Shown here: positions 10,092 through 19,961 of the stretch, one piece after another
How the letters are laid out: each line of letters opens with the position of its first letter
Numbering within the stretch: position 1 is the stretch's first letter
DNA from: DATJLY01 sp963773665
GTDB lineage: Bacteria > Pseudomonadota > Alphaproteobacteria > ATCC43930 > CGMCC-115725
NCBI GenBank assembly: GCA_963773665.1
Contig: CAVZBZ010000002.1
Span: 496,001-560,000 of the forward strand
Direction of reading: 5' to 3'
Length of the DNA: 64,000 nucleotides
The notes under the pieces: generated by a model
Databases searched by the model: none
The model's input: the letters and a program-made list of their open reading frames with translations, nothing else
Told to the model about the DNA's origin: nothing
Program-made: the position numbers and the translations under genes

Positions 10092-10886
10092 TCAGGCCAT
10101 CAGCACGTCGGTGACGAACTTGACCCCCGGATAGGCCAAGGTCAGCAGCAGATAGGCCAAAAGGGCAAGGCGCGCCACGCGGCGCCCGCGAATGCCCATG
10201 GTCCGCCGCGCGATCAGCAATGCACCGATGACGGCGAAGGCGGCGAGCGACAGGACCGTCTTGTGGTCGAACGGCAGCAGGGCGCCGCGCAGAAAATGCT
10301 CGGCCGCCATGCCGGTCGCGACGCCAAGGGCGAGGACGATTTCGGCGGCGCCGAGGAGCGCGACTTCGAGCGCCTCGCTCTCGGCCATGGGCGGCAGAAG
10401 CCGGGTGAGCGCCGTGGTGTGCTTCCGCTTCAGGGCGCGCTCCTGCAGGAAGACCGCCGCGCCCGCGACCGCGGCAATCGTGAGGAGCCCGTAGGTCACG
10501 ACCGCGCTGACGATATGCGCATCGAGCCATCCGGCCGGCACTGCAGCCGGCACCGGCTGCTCCGGCGCGTTCTCCCAGAGCGTGCCGATTACGCCCAGGG
10601 CCAGCAGCAGCGGCGCCAGCAGCGGCGTCAGCCGCCACGCGCCCGCCGTCGCCGCCGCGAGCGCCAGAAACAGCGCCATGGTGACGGCGATGCTGATCCA
10701 CAGCGACATGGCGAAGCCGGTGCGCCAGGTGCCGCCGAGCTGCGTCACCACCCACAGCACCGGCCCGGCTAGGCCGAGCACGAGCGCCGCGTAGTACAGC
10801 GGATCGCGCGCATCGTTGCGCCGCCAGCGCACCGCCATCGGCGGCACGAGCGCCGCAAGCGCGAAGAGATTGATCGAGAGATTCAT
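10092..10886 (-). CDS. Inner-membrane cytochrome c assembly-like protein (YpjD/CcsA type)
   Basis: A 264-residue polytopic membrane protein with about eight hydrophobic segments. It resembles the YpjD/HemX branch of the CcsA/CcmC family: a histidine motif WLDAHIVSAVVTYG before one helix, then a second histidine in FDHKTVLSLAAF before another, the places where the family binds heme. The standard role of CcsA relatives is heme handling for cytochrome c; the YpjD branch has no settled function. Both neighbours are separated by clear gaps (an inverted-repeat element upstream, 74 bp before dusB downstream). In many proteobacteria this gene lies beside ffh; here it does not. Confidence 0.7.
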   Translation of the reverse strand: MNLSINLFALAALVPPMAVRWRRNDARDPLYYAALVLGLAGPVLWVVTQLGGTWRTGFAMSLWISIAVTMALFLALAAATAGAWRLTPLLAPLLLALGVIGTLWENAPEQPVPAAVPAGWLDAHIVSAVVTYGLLTIAAVAGAAVFLQERALKRKHTTALTRLLPPMAESEALEVALLGAAEIVLALGVATGMAAEHFLRGALLPFDHKTVLSLAAFAVIGALLIARRTMGIRGRRVARLALLAYLLLTLAYPGVKFVTDVLMA

Positions 10887-10895
10887 CTAAAACGT

Positions 10896-11025
10896 GCGTC
10901 CTTCGACTTCGCCCCGTCGCTCTGCTCCGGGGCTTCGCTCAAGGATGAGGAACTGTCTTAATGCCATCAACAAAATCCCTCATCCTTGAGCGAAGCGCGT
11001 GTAAGCGCGCGCAGTCGAAGGACGC
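10896..11025. repeat. Nested inverted-repeat intergenic element
   Basis: Two pairs of perfect inverted arms are nested. The outer pair is GCGTCCTTCGACT (10896-10908) with its complement at 11013-11025. The inner pair is 19 bp (10932-10950 with complement 10978-10996, core CTCAAGGATGAGG). The motifs resemble the dispersed CTTCGA...CTCA-GATGAGG intergenic repeats known from alphaproteobacterial genomes. It fills most of the divergent gap between the membrane gene and ispDF. A transcript could fold into a long cruciform-like hairpin on either strand. Confidence 0.85.
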
Positions 11026-11083
11026 AGGGTTGCCCATGCAGCATTTCTTGGCAAGCTGGGCCGCCCTGTTCTAACCTGCCGAA

Positions 11084-12238
11084 ATGACGTCCTGCATTGC
11101 CCTTGTCGTCGCGGCCGGGCGCGGTACGCGGCTCGAAGGGCCTTTGCCGAAACAATATCGCCCGCTCGGCGGCAAGCCGCTGCTGCGTCATGCGGTCGAA
11201 TTGCTGGCGTCGCACCGGCGCGTCGGCGGCGTGCGCGTCGTCATCCACGGCGACGACCGGGCGCTCTATGACGCGGCGGTTGCCGGGCTCGCGGTGCTGC
11301 CGCCGGTCGAGGGCGGGCTCGCGCGGCAGGATTCGGTTCGACTCGGACTGGAAAGCCTCGGGGCCCTTGCGCCCGAGAGCGTGCTCATTCACGACGCGGC
11401 GCGACCCTTCGCCGACGCCGCCCTCATCGAGCGCGTGGTCGATGCGCTCGCGACGGACGACGGCGCGATCCCTGCGCTCGCGGTCACGGATACGGTGAAG
11501 CGGGCGGAACAGGGCCGCATCGCCGCGACGCTCGACCGCACCGGATTGTGGCGCGCGCAGACGCCGCAAGGTTTTCGCTATGCCGCCATCCTTGCCGCGC
11601 ACCGCGCCGCCAAGGGCAGCGACCTCCCCGACGATGCCGCGGTCGCCGAGCGCGCCGGCATGAGCGTGCGCCTCGTCGCGGGATCGGAGGAGAATTTCAA
11701 GGTGACGACTGCGGAAGATCTGAGCCGCGCCGAGCGCACGCTTAGCGGCCGCCAGGCCGACATCCGCACCGGGCAGGGCTTCGATGTGCATCCGTTCGGG
11801 CCGGGCGATCACGTTTATCTGTGCGGCGTGCGCGTGCCGCACGGCCAGGCGCTGGTCGGCCATTCCGATGCCGATGTCGGGCTCCATGCGCTCACCGACG
11901 CCATCTTGGGGGCGCTCGGCGCGGGCGATATCGGCATGCATTTCCCGCCGAGCGATCCGCGCTGGCGCGGCGCGGCCTCGCATCGGTTCCTGGCGCACGC
12001 CTCATCGCTCGTCACGGCGGCCGGGGGCACGATCGCCAATGTCGATGTGACGCTGGTGTGCGAGGCGCCGCGCATCGGCCCCCATCGCGACGCCATGATC
12101 GCCCGCATCGCCGAAATTCTCGGCCTCGAGCGCGGCCGCGTCAGCGTCAAGGCGACGACGACGGAACGGTTGGGCTTCACCGGGCGCGGCGAAGGCATGG
12201 CGGCCTATGCGACCGCCACTTTGCGCCTGCCGCTCTGA
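11084..12238 (+). CDS. ispDF: Bifunctional IspD/IspF isoprenoid synthesis enzyme
   Basis: Two enzymes of the MEP pathway in one 384-residue chain. The N-terminal part (about 1-225) is 2-C-methyl-D-erythritol 4-phosphate cytidylyltransferase, with VVAAGRGTRL, PKQYRPLGGKPLLRH, and VLIHDAARPF. The C-terminal part (about 228-384) is 2-C-methyl-D-erythritol 2,4-cyclodiphosphate synthase, with GFDVHPF, VGHSDADVGLHALTDAILGA, DIGMHFPPSDP and the end segment ATTTERLGFTGRGEG. Metal ligands of IspF (the D-x-H in GFDVHPF and the later histidine) are present. This fusion is common in alpha- and epsilonproteobacteria. pgpA follows after three bases, so the two are probably cotranscribed. Confidence 0.97.
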   Translation: MTSCIALVVAAGRGTRLEGPLPKQYRPLGGKPLLRHAVELLASHRRVGGVRVVIHGDDRALYDAAVAGLAVLPPVEGGLARQDSVRLGLESLGALAPESVLIHDAARPFADAALIERVVDALATDDGAIPALAVTDTVKRAEQGRIAATLDRTGLWRAQTPQGFRYAAILAAHRAAKGSDLPDDAAVAERAGMSVRLVAGSEENFKVTTAEDLSRAERTLSGRQADIRTGQGFDVHPFGPGDHVYLCGVRVPHGQALVGHSDADVGLHALTDAILGALGAGDIGMHFPPSDPRWRGAASHRFLAHASSLVTAAGGTIANVDVTLVCEAPRIGPHRDAMIARIAEILGLERGRVSVKATTTERLGFTGRGEGMAAYATATLRLPL

Positions 12239-12241
12239 GCC

Positions 12242-12727
12242 ATGGCGGCACGCGGAGCCAACGGTCTGTCCAACACCCATCCGGCGATGCTGGTGGCGAC
12301 GCTGTGCGGGGTCGGGCTTCTGCCGAAGGCGCCGGGCACGTGGGGGGCGCTTGCATCGCTGCCGTTCGCGTGGCTCGTTGCGCGCGCGGCGGGACCGGCG
12401 GGGCTCGTCGCAGCGTCGGCGGTGCTGTTCGCGGCCGGGTGGTGGGCTGCCGCGATCGTCGCGCGGCGGCTCGGCGACGATCCGCAGATCGTGGTCATCG
12501 ACGAGGCGGCGGGACAATTCCTCACGCTGGCCGCGGCGCCACTCGATTTCTGGCACTTCGCGGCAGGCTTCGCGCTGTTCCGCCTGTTCGACATCGCGAA
12601 ACCGTGGCCGGTGGGCTGGGCCGACCGGCGCATCCACGGCGGCTTCGGCTGCATGTTCGACGACACGCTCGCCGCGCTTTATGCCGGGGCATTGCTGCTC
12701 GCGGGAGGGCTGATCCTTGGACGATGA
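12242..12727 (+). CDS. pgpA: Phosphatidylglycerophosphatase A
   Basis: Removes phosphate from phosphatidylglycerol phosphate in the inner membrane. The 161-residue protein has the family blocks LLPKAPGTWGALASLPFAW near the N-terminus, the central acidic motif VVIDEAAGQFL, and FRLFDIAKPWP followed by MFDDTLAALYAG. It has three to four hydrophobic helices. It starts three bases after ispDF and overlaps the start of the pncC gene by 11 bp, so the three genes form a tight operon. Confidence 0.93.
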   Translation: MAARGANGLSNTHPAMLVATLCGVGLLPKAPGTWGALASLPFAWLVARAAGPAGLVAASAVLFAAGWWAAAIVARRLGDDPQIVVIDEAAGQFLTLAAAPLDFWHFAAGFALFRLFDIAKPWPVGWADRRIHGGFGCMFDDTLAALYAGALLLAGGLILGR

Positions 12728-13202
12728 ATTGCGCCGCGCCGCCGAGACCGTGCTCGCGCGCTGCCGCGCCCAGGGACTGAAGCTCGCCACGGCGGAATCC
12801 TGCACCGGCGGCCTCATCGCCGGCGCGCTGACCGAGATCGCCGGCTCGTCCGACGTGGTCGAGCGCGGCTTCGTGACATACTCGAACGAAGCCAAGATCG
12901 AGATGCTGGGCGTGCCGGCATCGCTCATCGCCGCGCACGGAGCGGTGAGCGGCGAGGTGGCGGCAGCGATGGCGGAGGGCGCCGTTGCCCGCGCGCCCGT
13001 GGCACTCACCGTGGCCGTGACCGGGATCGCGGGACCGGGCGGTGCAACGCCGGGGAAACCGGTCGGCCTCGTCTGGTTTGGGCTGGCGCGGCGCGGCGAC
13101 AAGGTCAGGACCGAGCATCGCGTTTTCGCAGGTGACCGCTCTGCCGTGCGGCGCGCGACGGTATTGCGCGCGCTCGCCCTGTTGCTCGAGGCGGCGGAAT
13201 GA
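12717..13202 (+). CDS. pncC: Nicotinamide-nucleotide amidase (CinA C-terminal domain protein)
   Basis: Stand-alone CinA C-terminal domain, 161 residues, which in characterised members deamidates NMN to NaMN. Conserved blocks are LATAESCTGGLIAGALTEI, with the catalytic serine in the ESCTGG motif, FVTYSNEAK, and VTGIAGPGGATPGKPVGLVW. The best start is TTG at 12717, inside the end of pgpA; no in-frame ATG gives a full domain, since the first conserved block begins only about 20 residues in. The stop lies six bases from the stop of the convergent chaperone gene. Confidence 0.92.
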   Translation: MDDELRRAAETVLARCRAQGLKLATAESCTGGLIAGALTEIAGSSDVVERGFVTYSNEAKIEMLGVPASLIAAHGAVSGEVAAAMAEGAVARAPVALTVAVTGIAGPGGATPGKPVGLVWFGLARRGDKVRTEHRVFAGDRSAVRRATVLRALALLLEAAE

Positions 13203-13208
13203 ACCCGA

Positions 13209-13757
13209 TCAGCGGCCCGCCGGCAGCGGCTCGAACGGAACCGCGCCCCCAAGCAGCAGCGGGATGTCAGCGGCCCGAAGCGCCGCCGCCTGATCGCGGA
13301 GATATTCCGCCGCCATCGCGAGCTGCGCCTCGCTCGGAGGTGCGGTGCCGAAGAGATTGCGCGCGAGCGCGTCGCGCAGCACCGCGTCGCTGCCCGCCAA
13401 TCCCGCTTCATAGGCGGCGATGCGGCCATAAAAACCGCGCGCCATCTCCTTGACGTGGCGCCCGACGCCGATATCGGTGGCGCCCATCTCGCGTACGGCG
13501 CGGTCGAGATCGGCGAACATCGTGTCGAACAGGTCCTGCGCGAATTCCGCTGTTGCGGCGCGCTCGGATTTGAGCCGGTTGAGCAGCAGGAACGCATGGA
13601 GCGCCAAAACCTCGAACCGCCCGTCGAGCGTGTCAGGCACGCCCCATTCGAGAAAAAACCACGGCTCGCGGGCGCGCGCGACAATGGCGCGATAGGCGGC
13701 ATTGACCGCCCGGCGCCGTCCGCGCCGGCGCGCGAGCAAGCCCAATCCTAGCGCCAT
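13209..13757 (-). CDS. Ubiquinol-cytochrome c chaperone family protein (CBP3-like)
   Basis: A 182-residue protein of the family defined by mitochondrial CBP3/UQCC1, which helps assemble cytochrome b of the bc1 complex. Typical stretches are WFFLEWGVPDTLDGRFEVLALHA split over two helices, FAQDLFDTMFADLDRAVREM, GVGRHVKEMARGFYGR and LARNLFG. It is cytosolic, with a short basic N-terminus. In alphaproteobacteria it commonly sits next to bamE, and here the two are divergent with starts about 65 bp apart, so they probably share that intergenic region for both promoters. Confidence 0.9.
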   Translation of the reverse strand: MALGLGLLARRRGRRRAVNAAYRAIVARAREPWFFLEWGVPDTLDGRFEVLALHAFLLLNRLKSERAATAEFAQDLFDTMFADLDRAVREMGATDIGVGRHVKEMARGFYGRIAAYEAGLAGSDAVLRDALARNLFGTAPPSEAQLAMAAEYLRDQAAALRAADIPLLLGGAVPFEPLPAGR

Positions 13758-13822
13758 TCCCCGCCTGCGGGCTGTCGTGCGATTGACAGACGCGCGCCTT
13801 GCGGTGCATGGTCGGCGCCGTC

Positions 13823-14278
13823 ATGAAGTGGACATTGCGCCTCCTGCCGCTCGCAGCCGTCCTCGCGCTTGCTGCCGCCTGCACCAATCCGGCCGACCAG
13901 CACGGCAACCTGCCCGAGGCCGACAAGGTCGCGCAGATCAAGCCCGGAAGCACCGACAAGGCGACGGTGACACAGCTTCTCGGCTCGCCCTCCTCGGTCG
14001 CGGCGTTCGACGGCGACACCTGGTACTACATCAGCCAGAAGGTGCGGCCGGTGGCGGTGCTCGAGCCCGAGGTACTCGATCAGGAAGTCGTCGCCATCCA
14101 TTTCGACAAAGACGGGATCGTGCGCGGCATCGACCGGCGCAATCTCGCCGATGCCGAGACGGTGGTGCCGAACCCCAACGCCACGCCCGCGCCGGGACGC
14201 GAATTCACGCTGATGGAACAGCTCATCGGCAATTTCGGCAAATTCACCGCCAACAGCGAGAAAAAAACCGGCCAATAG
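13823..14278 (+). CDS. bamE: Outer membrane assembly lipoprotein BamE
   Basis: SmpA/OmlA-family component of the BAM complex that inserts outer membrane proteins. I take the ATG at 13823 (MKWTLRLLPLAAVLALAAAC), which gives a signal peptide with a lipobox-like end before Cys; an ATG eight codons upstream is possible but spoils the signal. The mature domain has the BamE pattern: KIKPGSTDKATVTQLLGSPSS-like text (here QIKPGSTDKATVTQLLGSPS), then TWYYISQK, then a beta strand with VVAIHFDKDGIVRGI. About 151 residues. It converges on hppA with 15 bp between stops. Confidence 0.92.
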   Translation: MKWTLRLLPLAAVLALAAACTNPADQHGNLPEADKVAQIKPGSTDKATVTQLLGSPSSVAAFDGDTWYYISQKVRPVAVLEPEVLDQEVVAIHFDKDGIVRGIDRRNLADAETVVPNPNATPAPGREFTLMEQLIGNFGKFTANSEKKTGQ

Positions 14279-14293
14279 GCGCGGCATCCGGCC

Positions 14294-16390
<2,097 letters not shown>

Positions 16391-16512
16391 TGCTCCTGCC
16401 TTTAGTTGGAATTCGACCCCGATCGAACAGCGCGCGCAACATAGATGACCCGCGCCATCGAGGCAACCGCACGCCCGGCGCCGCGGATGGCCGGACAGGC
16501 CCGGCCAAGCCT

Positions 16513-16938
16513 CTAGCGCCGCTGCTCGAAGAACTCTTCGATCTCGACCTCTTTCACGTCGATCGGGTCGAGGACGCGGGATGCCGTGTGGCGGAGCAGC
16601 TCCTTCAAGGCGACCTCGCCACGCGCGTCGCCGATGCCGCCGCGCTGCTGCACATAGCCGTAGATGTCGCCGAGAAACGCGTCGCCCAGCGCCGGACGCT
16701 TCGGCTCCACTTCCTTGGCCTGCGCGCCGTCGGCGATTTCGACGGCGACGGCGATGCTCACCTGGCGCGATACGTCCGTGCTGCCGATGACCGGCACGAA
16801 CATGGGCGCGAGCTGCACGAAATAGGGCTGGCCCGGCACCGGCATGGTCACGGCCGAGCGGTCGGCGGAAGCTGCCGGTTCGGCCGCGAGAACGAAGAGA
16901 GCGAGCGCCGCGCCGGCGCTGCGCTCAAAAATGCTCAT
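16513..16938 (-). CDS. FliL-like exported protein encoded with thiL
   Basis: A 141-residue protein with a short hydrophobic N-terminus (AGAALALFVLAAEPAASA) that looks like a cleavable Sec signal. The rest follows the FliL pattern: a strand YFVQLAPMFVPVI, a second strand SRQVSIAVAVEI, a helix with PALGDAFLGDIYGYV, then ALKELLRHTASRVLDP and a final strand VKEVEIEEFFEQ. Classical FliL is anchored by an uncleaved helix and sits at the flagellar motor; here the gene is coupled to thiL (overlap 14 bp), away from flagellar genes. The family call is by pattern only and the role is unknown. Confidence 0.6.
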   Translation of the reverse strand: MSIFERSAGAALALFVLAAEPAASADRSAVTMPVPGQPYFVQLAPMFVPVIGSTDVSRQVSIAVAVEIADGAQAKEVEPKRPALGDAFLGDIYGYVQQRGGIGDARGEVALKELLRHTASRVLDPIDVKEVEIEEFFEQRR

Positions 16939-17908
16939 AGCCCTTGACCGCGAGGACGATCTCCTGCCCCTCCTTGTCGAAGACGCGCACGCCGCTGCCG
17001 GCCTCGACGCGGCCGATCGGTGTCAGCGCCACGCCGGTCTCGCGCGCGAGCGCGGCAAGCGCCGCCGCGGCGCCTGCGGGCGCGGCGAAGAGCAGCTCGT
17101 AATCGTCGCCGCCGCCGAGCACCGAGGCGAGCCGCGCGCCGTCGCGCGCGAGCGCCGCGTGCGCCGCCGGGGAAAGCGGCACGCGTCCCGCCTCGACCAC
17201 GCCCGCGAGCCCGGAGGCATCGCAGAGATGGCCCAGATCGGCCACCAGACCATCGGAAATATCCATCATCGCCGATGCTATCCCGGCGAGCCTTGCTCCG
17301 AGGTTAAGCCGCGGCTGGGGCAGGCGGAACCGGTCGACCAGGAAGGCGGCATCGGCGGCGCCGATGCCGAGGTCCTGGCCCTTCGCCGCAAGCACGCCGA
17401 GCGCGGCATCGCCGAGCGTTCCTGAGACATAGAGCCGGTCGCCGGCCCGCGCGCCGCTGCGCAGCACCGCGCGTCCCGCCTGCACGAGCCCGATCGCCGC
17501 GACCGACAGCGTCGTCGGACCCGGCGTCGCCACGGAATCGCCGCCCAGAAGGAAGATGCCGTAGGTCGTCTGATCGGCCGCGAGCCCCGCCGCAAATTGT
17601 TCGAGCCACGCCTCGTCGCAGGACGGCGGCAGCGCGGTCGTGAGCAGGTAGCCGACCGGCGCTGCGCCCTTGGCGGCGAGGTCGGACAAATTGACGCGGA
17701 GCAGTTTCTGGGCGACCTGCATCGGCGGATCGCCGGGAAGGAAATGCACGCCCTCGACGATCGCGTCGGTCTTGAGCACATATTGCGTGCCGGGCGGTCC
17801 GTCGATCAGCGCGACGTCGTCCTTGAGGCCGAGCCCGCCTGCCGCCGCGAGCGGCGCGAAGAAGCGCGCGATCCGCGCGAACTCATCGAGATGAGGCAGT
17901 GCCGTCAC
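16925..17908 (-). CDS. thiL: Thiamine-monophosphate kinase
   Basis: ATP-dependent kinase making thiamine diphosphate from thiamine monophosphate, 327 residues. Motifs: LKDDVALI, TDAIVEGVHFLPGDPP, LRVNLSDLAAKGA, LLGGDSVATPGP, MMDISDGLVADLGHLC and GGDDYELLFAAP, the acidic magnesium/ATP residues of the PurM/ThiL fold. The best start is GTG at 17908, which overlaps the nusB end by 26 bp; no in-frame ATG suits. The order nusB-thiL is standard in proteobacteria. Confidence 0.95.
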   Translation of the reverse strand: MTALPHLDEFARIARFFAPLAAAGGLGLKDDVALIDGPPGTQYVLKTDAIVEGVHFLPGDPPMQVAQKLLRVNLSDLAAKGAAPVGYLLTTALPPSCDEAWLEQFAAGLAADQTTYGIFLLGGDSVATPGPTTLSVAAIGLVQAGRAVLRSGARAGDRLYVSGTLGDAALGVLAAKGQDLGIGAADAAFLVDRFRLPQPRLNLGARLAGIASAMMDISDGLVADLGHLCDASGLAGVVEAGRVPLSPAAHAALARDGARLASVLGGGDDYELLFAAPAGAAAALAALARETGVALTPIGRVEAGSGVRVFDKEGQEIVLAVKGYEHF

Positions 17909-18389
17909 GGCGTCCCCCGGCGCATTCCTCCGGCCGGAGGTTGCGCGCGAGCCGGTCGAGCACGCCATTGATGAGGCCCGGCTCCTTGCCCGCGAAAAAG
18001 GCGTGGCCGATATCGAGATACTCGCTGATGATGACGGGCACCGGCACATCGATGCGCACCGTGAGCTCATAGGCTCCCGCCCGCAGGATCGCGCGCAATA
18101 CATTCTCGAGACGCTCGAGCGGCCAGTCCGGCGTCAGCGCCGCGCCGATGCCGCCATCGAGTTCGGCCTGGCGCGCGGTCGCGCCGCGCACGATGTCGGC
18201 GAACAGCGCCTCGTCGAACGCGCCGCGACGATCGGGATCGATGCCGTCGCGCAAGAATTCCGGGATCACGGTTTCGACCGGCGTGCCGGCAAGCTCGATC
18301 TGGTAGAGCGCCTGGACGGCGGCGAGACGCGCGGCGCTGCGGCGCCGGCCGGCGGGTTGCCGAGGCGCGGTGCCGTCGCTGTCGCTCAT
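17883..18389 (-). CDS. nusB: Transcription antitermination factor NusB
   Basis: RNA-binding factor that, with NusE (S10), acts in rRNA antitermination. 168 residues; the conserved helices are RRSAARLAAVQALYQIELAG near the N-terminus and NVLRAILRAGAYEL, PVPVIISEYLDIGHAFFAG and GLINGVLDRLARNLR in the C-terminal half. The ATG at 18389 overlaps the ribH stop (ATGA), and its own end overlaps thiL, so it is translated in a chain with both. A longer frame extends upstream but lacks conserved residues there. Confidence 0.95.
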   Translation of the reverse strand: MSDSDGTAPRQPAGRRRSAARLAAVQALYQIELAGTPVETVIPEFLRDGIDPDRRGAFDEALFADIVRGATARQAELDGGIGAALTPDWPLERLENVLRAILRAGAYELTVRIDVPVPVIISEYLDIGHAFFAGKEPGLINGVLDRLARNLRPEECAGGRRDGTASSR

Positions 18390-18847
18390 GGCGGGATGAG
18401 GCCGAGGGTGCGCTTCAACTCGATCATGGCAAGACACGCGCGCGCCGCCTCGCCGCCCTTGTCGCGTTTGCCGACCTGGGCGCGGGCCAGCGCCTGCGCC
18501 TCGTTCTCGACCGTGAGAACGCCGAACCCGATCGCGAGCTCGTGGCCAAGCGCAAGATCCTGAAGCCCGCGCGCGCATTCCTGGCAGACATGCTCGTAGT
18601 GCGAGGTCTCGCCGCGGATGACGCAGCCCAAGGCGACATAGCCGTCGAAGCGCGGGCCCGTCCCCTTGGCGGATGCCGACGCGGCGAAGCGGATAGCGGC
18701 CGGGATCTCGAAGGCGCCGGGCACGACGACGCGCTGATAGGTCGTCTGCGCCGCCTCGAGCGCGGCCAGCGCGCCCTTGGCGAGCTCGTCCGAGACGTGC
18801 GCGTAATAGCGCGCCTCGACGACCATGATATGCGGCGGGCGGGCCAT
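18386..18847 (-). CDS. ribH: 6,7-dimethyl-8-ribityllumazine synthase
   Basis: Penultimate step of riboflavin synthesis, condensing the pyrimidinedione with dihydroxybutanone phosphate. 153 residues from MARPPHIMVVEARYY. The substrate loop VVPGAFEIPAAIRF and the phosphate/catalytic segment YVALGCVIRGETSHYEHVCQE with the conserved histidine are present, followed by AIGFGVLTVENEAQA. The ATG at 18847 sits one base after the ribB stop. It is in the rib-nusB cluster usual for proteobacteria. Confidence 0.96.
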   Translation of the reverse strand: MARPPHIMVVEARYYAHVSDELAKGALAALEAAQTTYQRVVVPGAFEIPAAIRFAASASAKGTGPRFDGYVALGCVIRGETSHYEHVCQECARGLQDLALGHELAIGFGVLTVENEAQALARAQVGKRDKGGEAARACLAMIELKRTLGLIPP

Positions 18848-18848
18848 G

Positions 18849-19961
18849 TCAGTCGTTCGTCGGCACGGGACGGTTGCCGACGACGTGCAGGCCATAGCCG
18901 TCGAGGCCGACGATGAGCCGCGGCAGGTTGGTCAGCAGGATCATGTCGCGCACGCCGAGATCGATCAGGATCTGCGCGCCGATGCCATAGTCGCGCAATT
19001 CGCGCTGCGGCCGGCCGGTCTCGATGAAGCCGCGCACGCGCTCGGACAGCGCGGTCACGGTCGGCTCGCGCAGCATCACGACGACGCCGCGCCCCTCCTC
19101 CGCGATCATTTGCATCGAGCGCTGCAGCAGCTGGCCGCGGCCGCTCTTGCTGTTGGCGAGGGCATCGTCGAGCACGTTCACCGCGTGCATGCGCGCGAGC
19201 ACCGGCTCGGCCGTCGTGACGTCGCCTTTGACGAGCGCGATGTGCTCCGCATAGGCCACCTTGTTGACGTAGATGTGCATGCGCCACTCGCCGCCGAAAT
19301 CGCTCCAGAACGGCGCTTCCATGAGGCGCTCGACGATCCGGTCGTGACGGCGGCGATAGGCGATGAGATCGGCGATGGTCGCGATCTTGAGGCCGTGGAG
19401 CTGCGCAAACGCCACGAGCTCGGGCCGGCGCGCCATGGTGCCGTCGTCGTTCATGATCTCGCAGATCACGCCCGACGGGTTGAGGCCCGCGAGACGCGCG
19501 ATATCGACCGAGGCCTCGGTGTGGCCGGTGCGCGCCAGCACGCCGCCGTCGCGCGCCATCAGCGGAAAGACGTGGCCGGGCGTGACGATCGCGTCCGGGC
19601 CCTTGGTCGGATCGATGGCGATCGCGACGGTGCGCGCGCGGTCGGGCGCCGAGATGCCGGTCGTCACGCCATCCTTCGCCTCGATCGAGACGGTGAAGGC
19701 CGTCTGCAGGCGAGATGCGTTGTGCTGCGCCATGAGCGGCAGGCGCAGTTCCTCGCAACGCTGCCGCGTCAAGGCGAGGCAGATGAGGCCGCGGCCGTAT
19801 TTCGCCATGAAATTGATCGCCTCGGGCGTCGCCATCTGGGCCGGGGTGACGAGATCGCCTTCGTTCTCGCGATCCTCGTCGTCGACCAGGATGAACATGC
19901 GTCCGTTGCGCGCCTCCTCGATGATCTCCTCGATCGGAGAGATGACCTCGACGAAGCTCAT
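18849..19961 (-). CDS. ribB: 3,4-dihydroxy-2-butanone-4-phosphate synthase with degenerate GTP cyclohydrolase II domain
   Basis: 370 residues. The N-terminal RibB domain is intact: FILVDDEDRENEGDLV, the GRGLICLAL block, RTGHTEASVDIARLAG and GVICEIMNDDGTMAR. The C-terminal GTP-cyclohydrolase-II-like half keeps the fold (HIALVKGD, AEEGRGVVVMLRE, DYGIGAQILIDLG) but lacks the zinc-binding triple-cysteine segment around SLRCDCG and the QEGRGIGL loop of active RibA. It should therefore make dihydroxybutanone phosphate only, and RibA activity must come from another gene. Such RibB-X proteins are known in alphaproteobacteria. It overlaps the ribE stop by four bases. Confidence 0.92.
   Translation of the reverse strand: MSFVEVISPIEEIIEEARNGRMFILVDDEDRENEGDLVTPAQMATPEAINFMAKYGRGLICLALTRQRCEELRLPLMAQHNASRLQTAFTVSIEAKDGVTTGISAPDRARTVAIAIDPTKGPDAIVTPGHVFPLMARDGGVLARTGHTEASVDIARLAGLNPSGVICEIMNDDGTMARRPELVAFAQLHGLKIATIADLIAYRRRHDRIVERLMEAPFWSDFGGEWRMHIYVNKVAYAEHIALVKGDVTTAEPVLARMHAVNVLDDALANSKSGRGQLLQRSMQMIAEEGRGVVVMLREPTVTALSERVRGFIETGRPQRELRDYGIGAQILIDLGVRDMILLTNLPRLIVGLDGYGLHVVGNRPVPTND

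Noticed and set aside
17290..17305. CtrA site (GGTTAA) inside thiL
   Set aside because: A lone six-base match within a coding sequence, not in a promoter gap.
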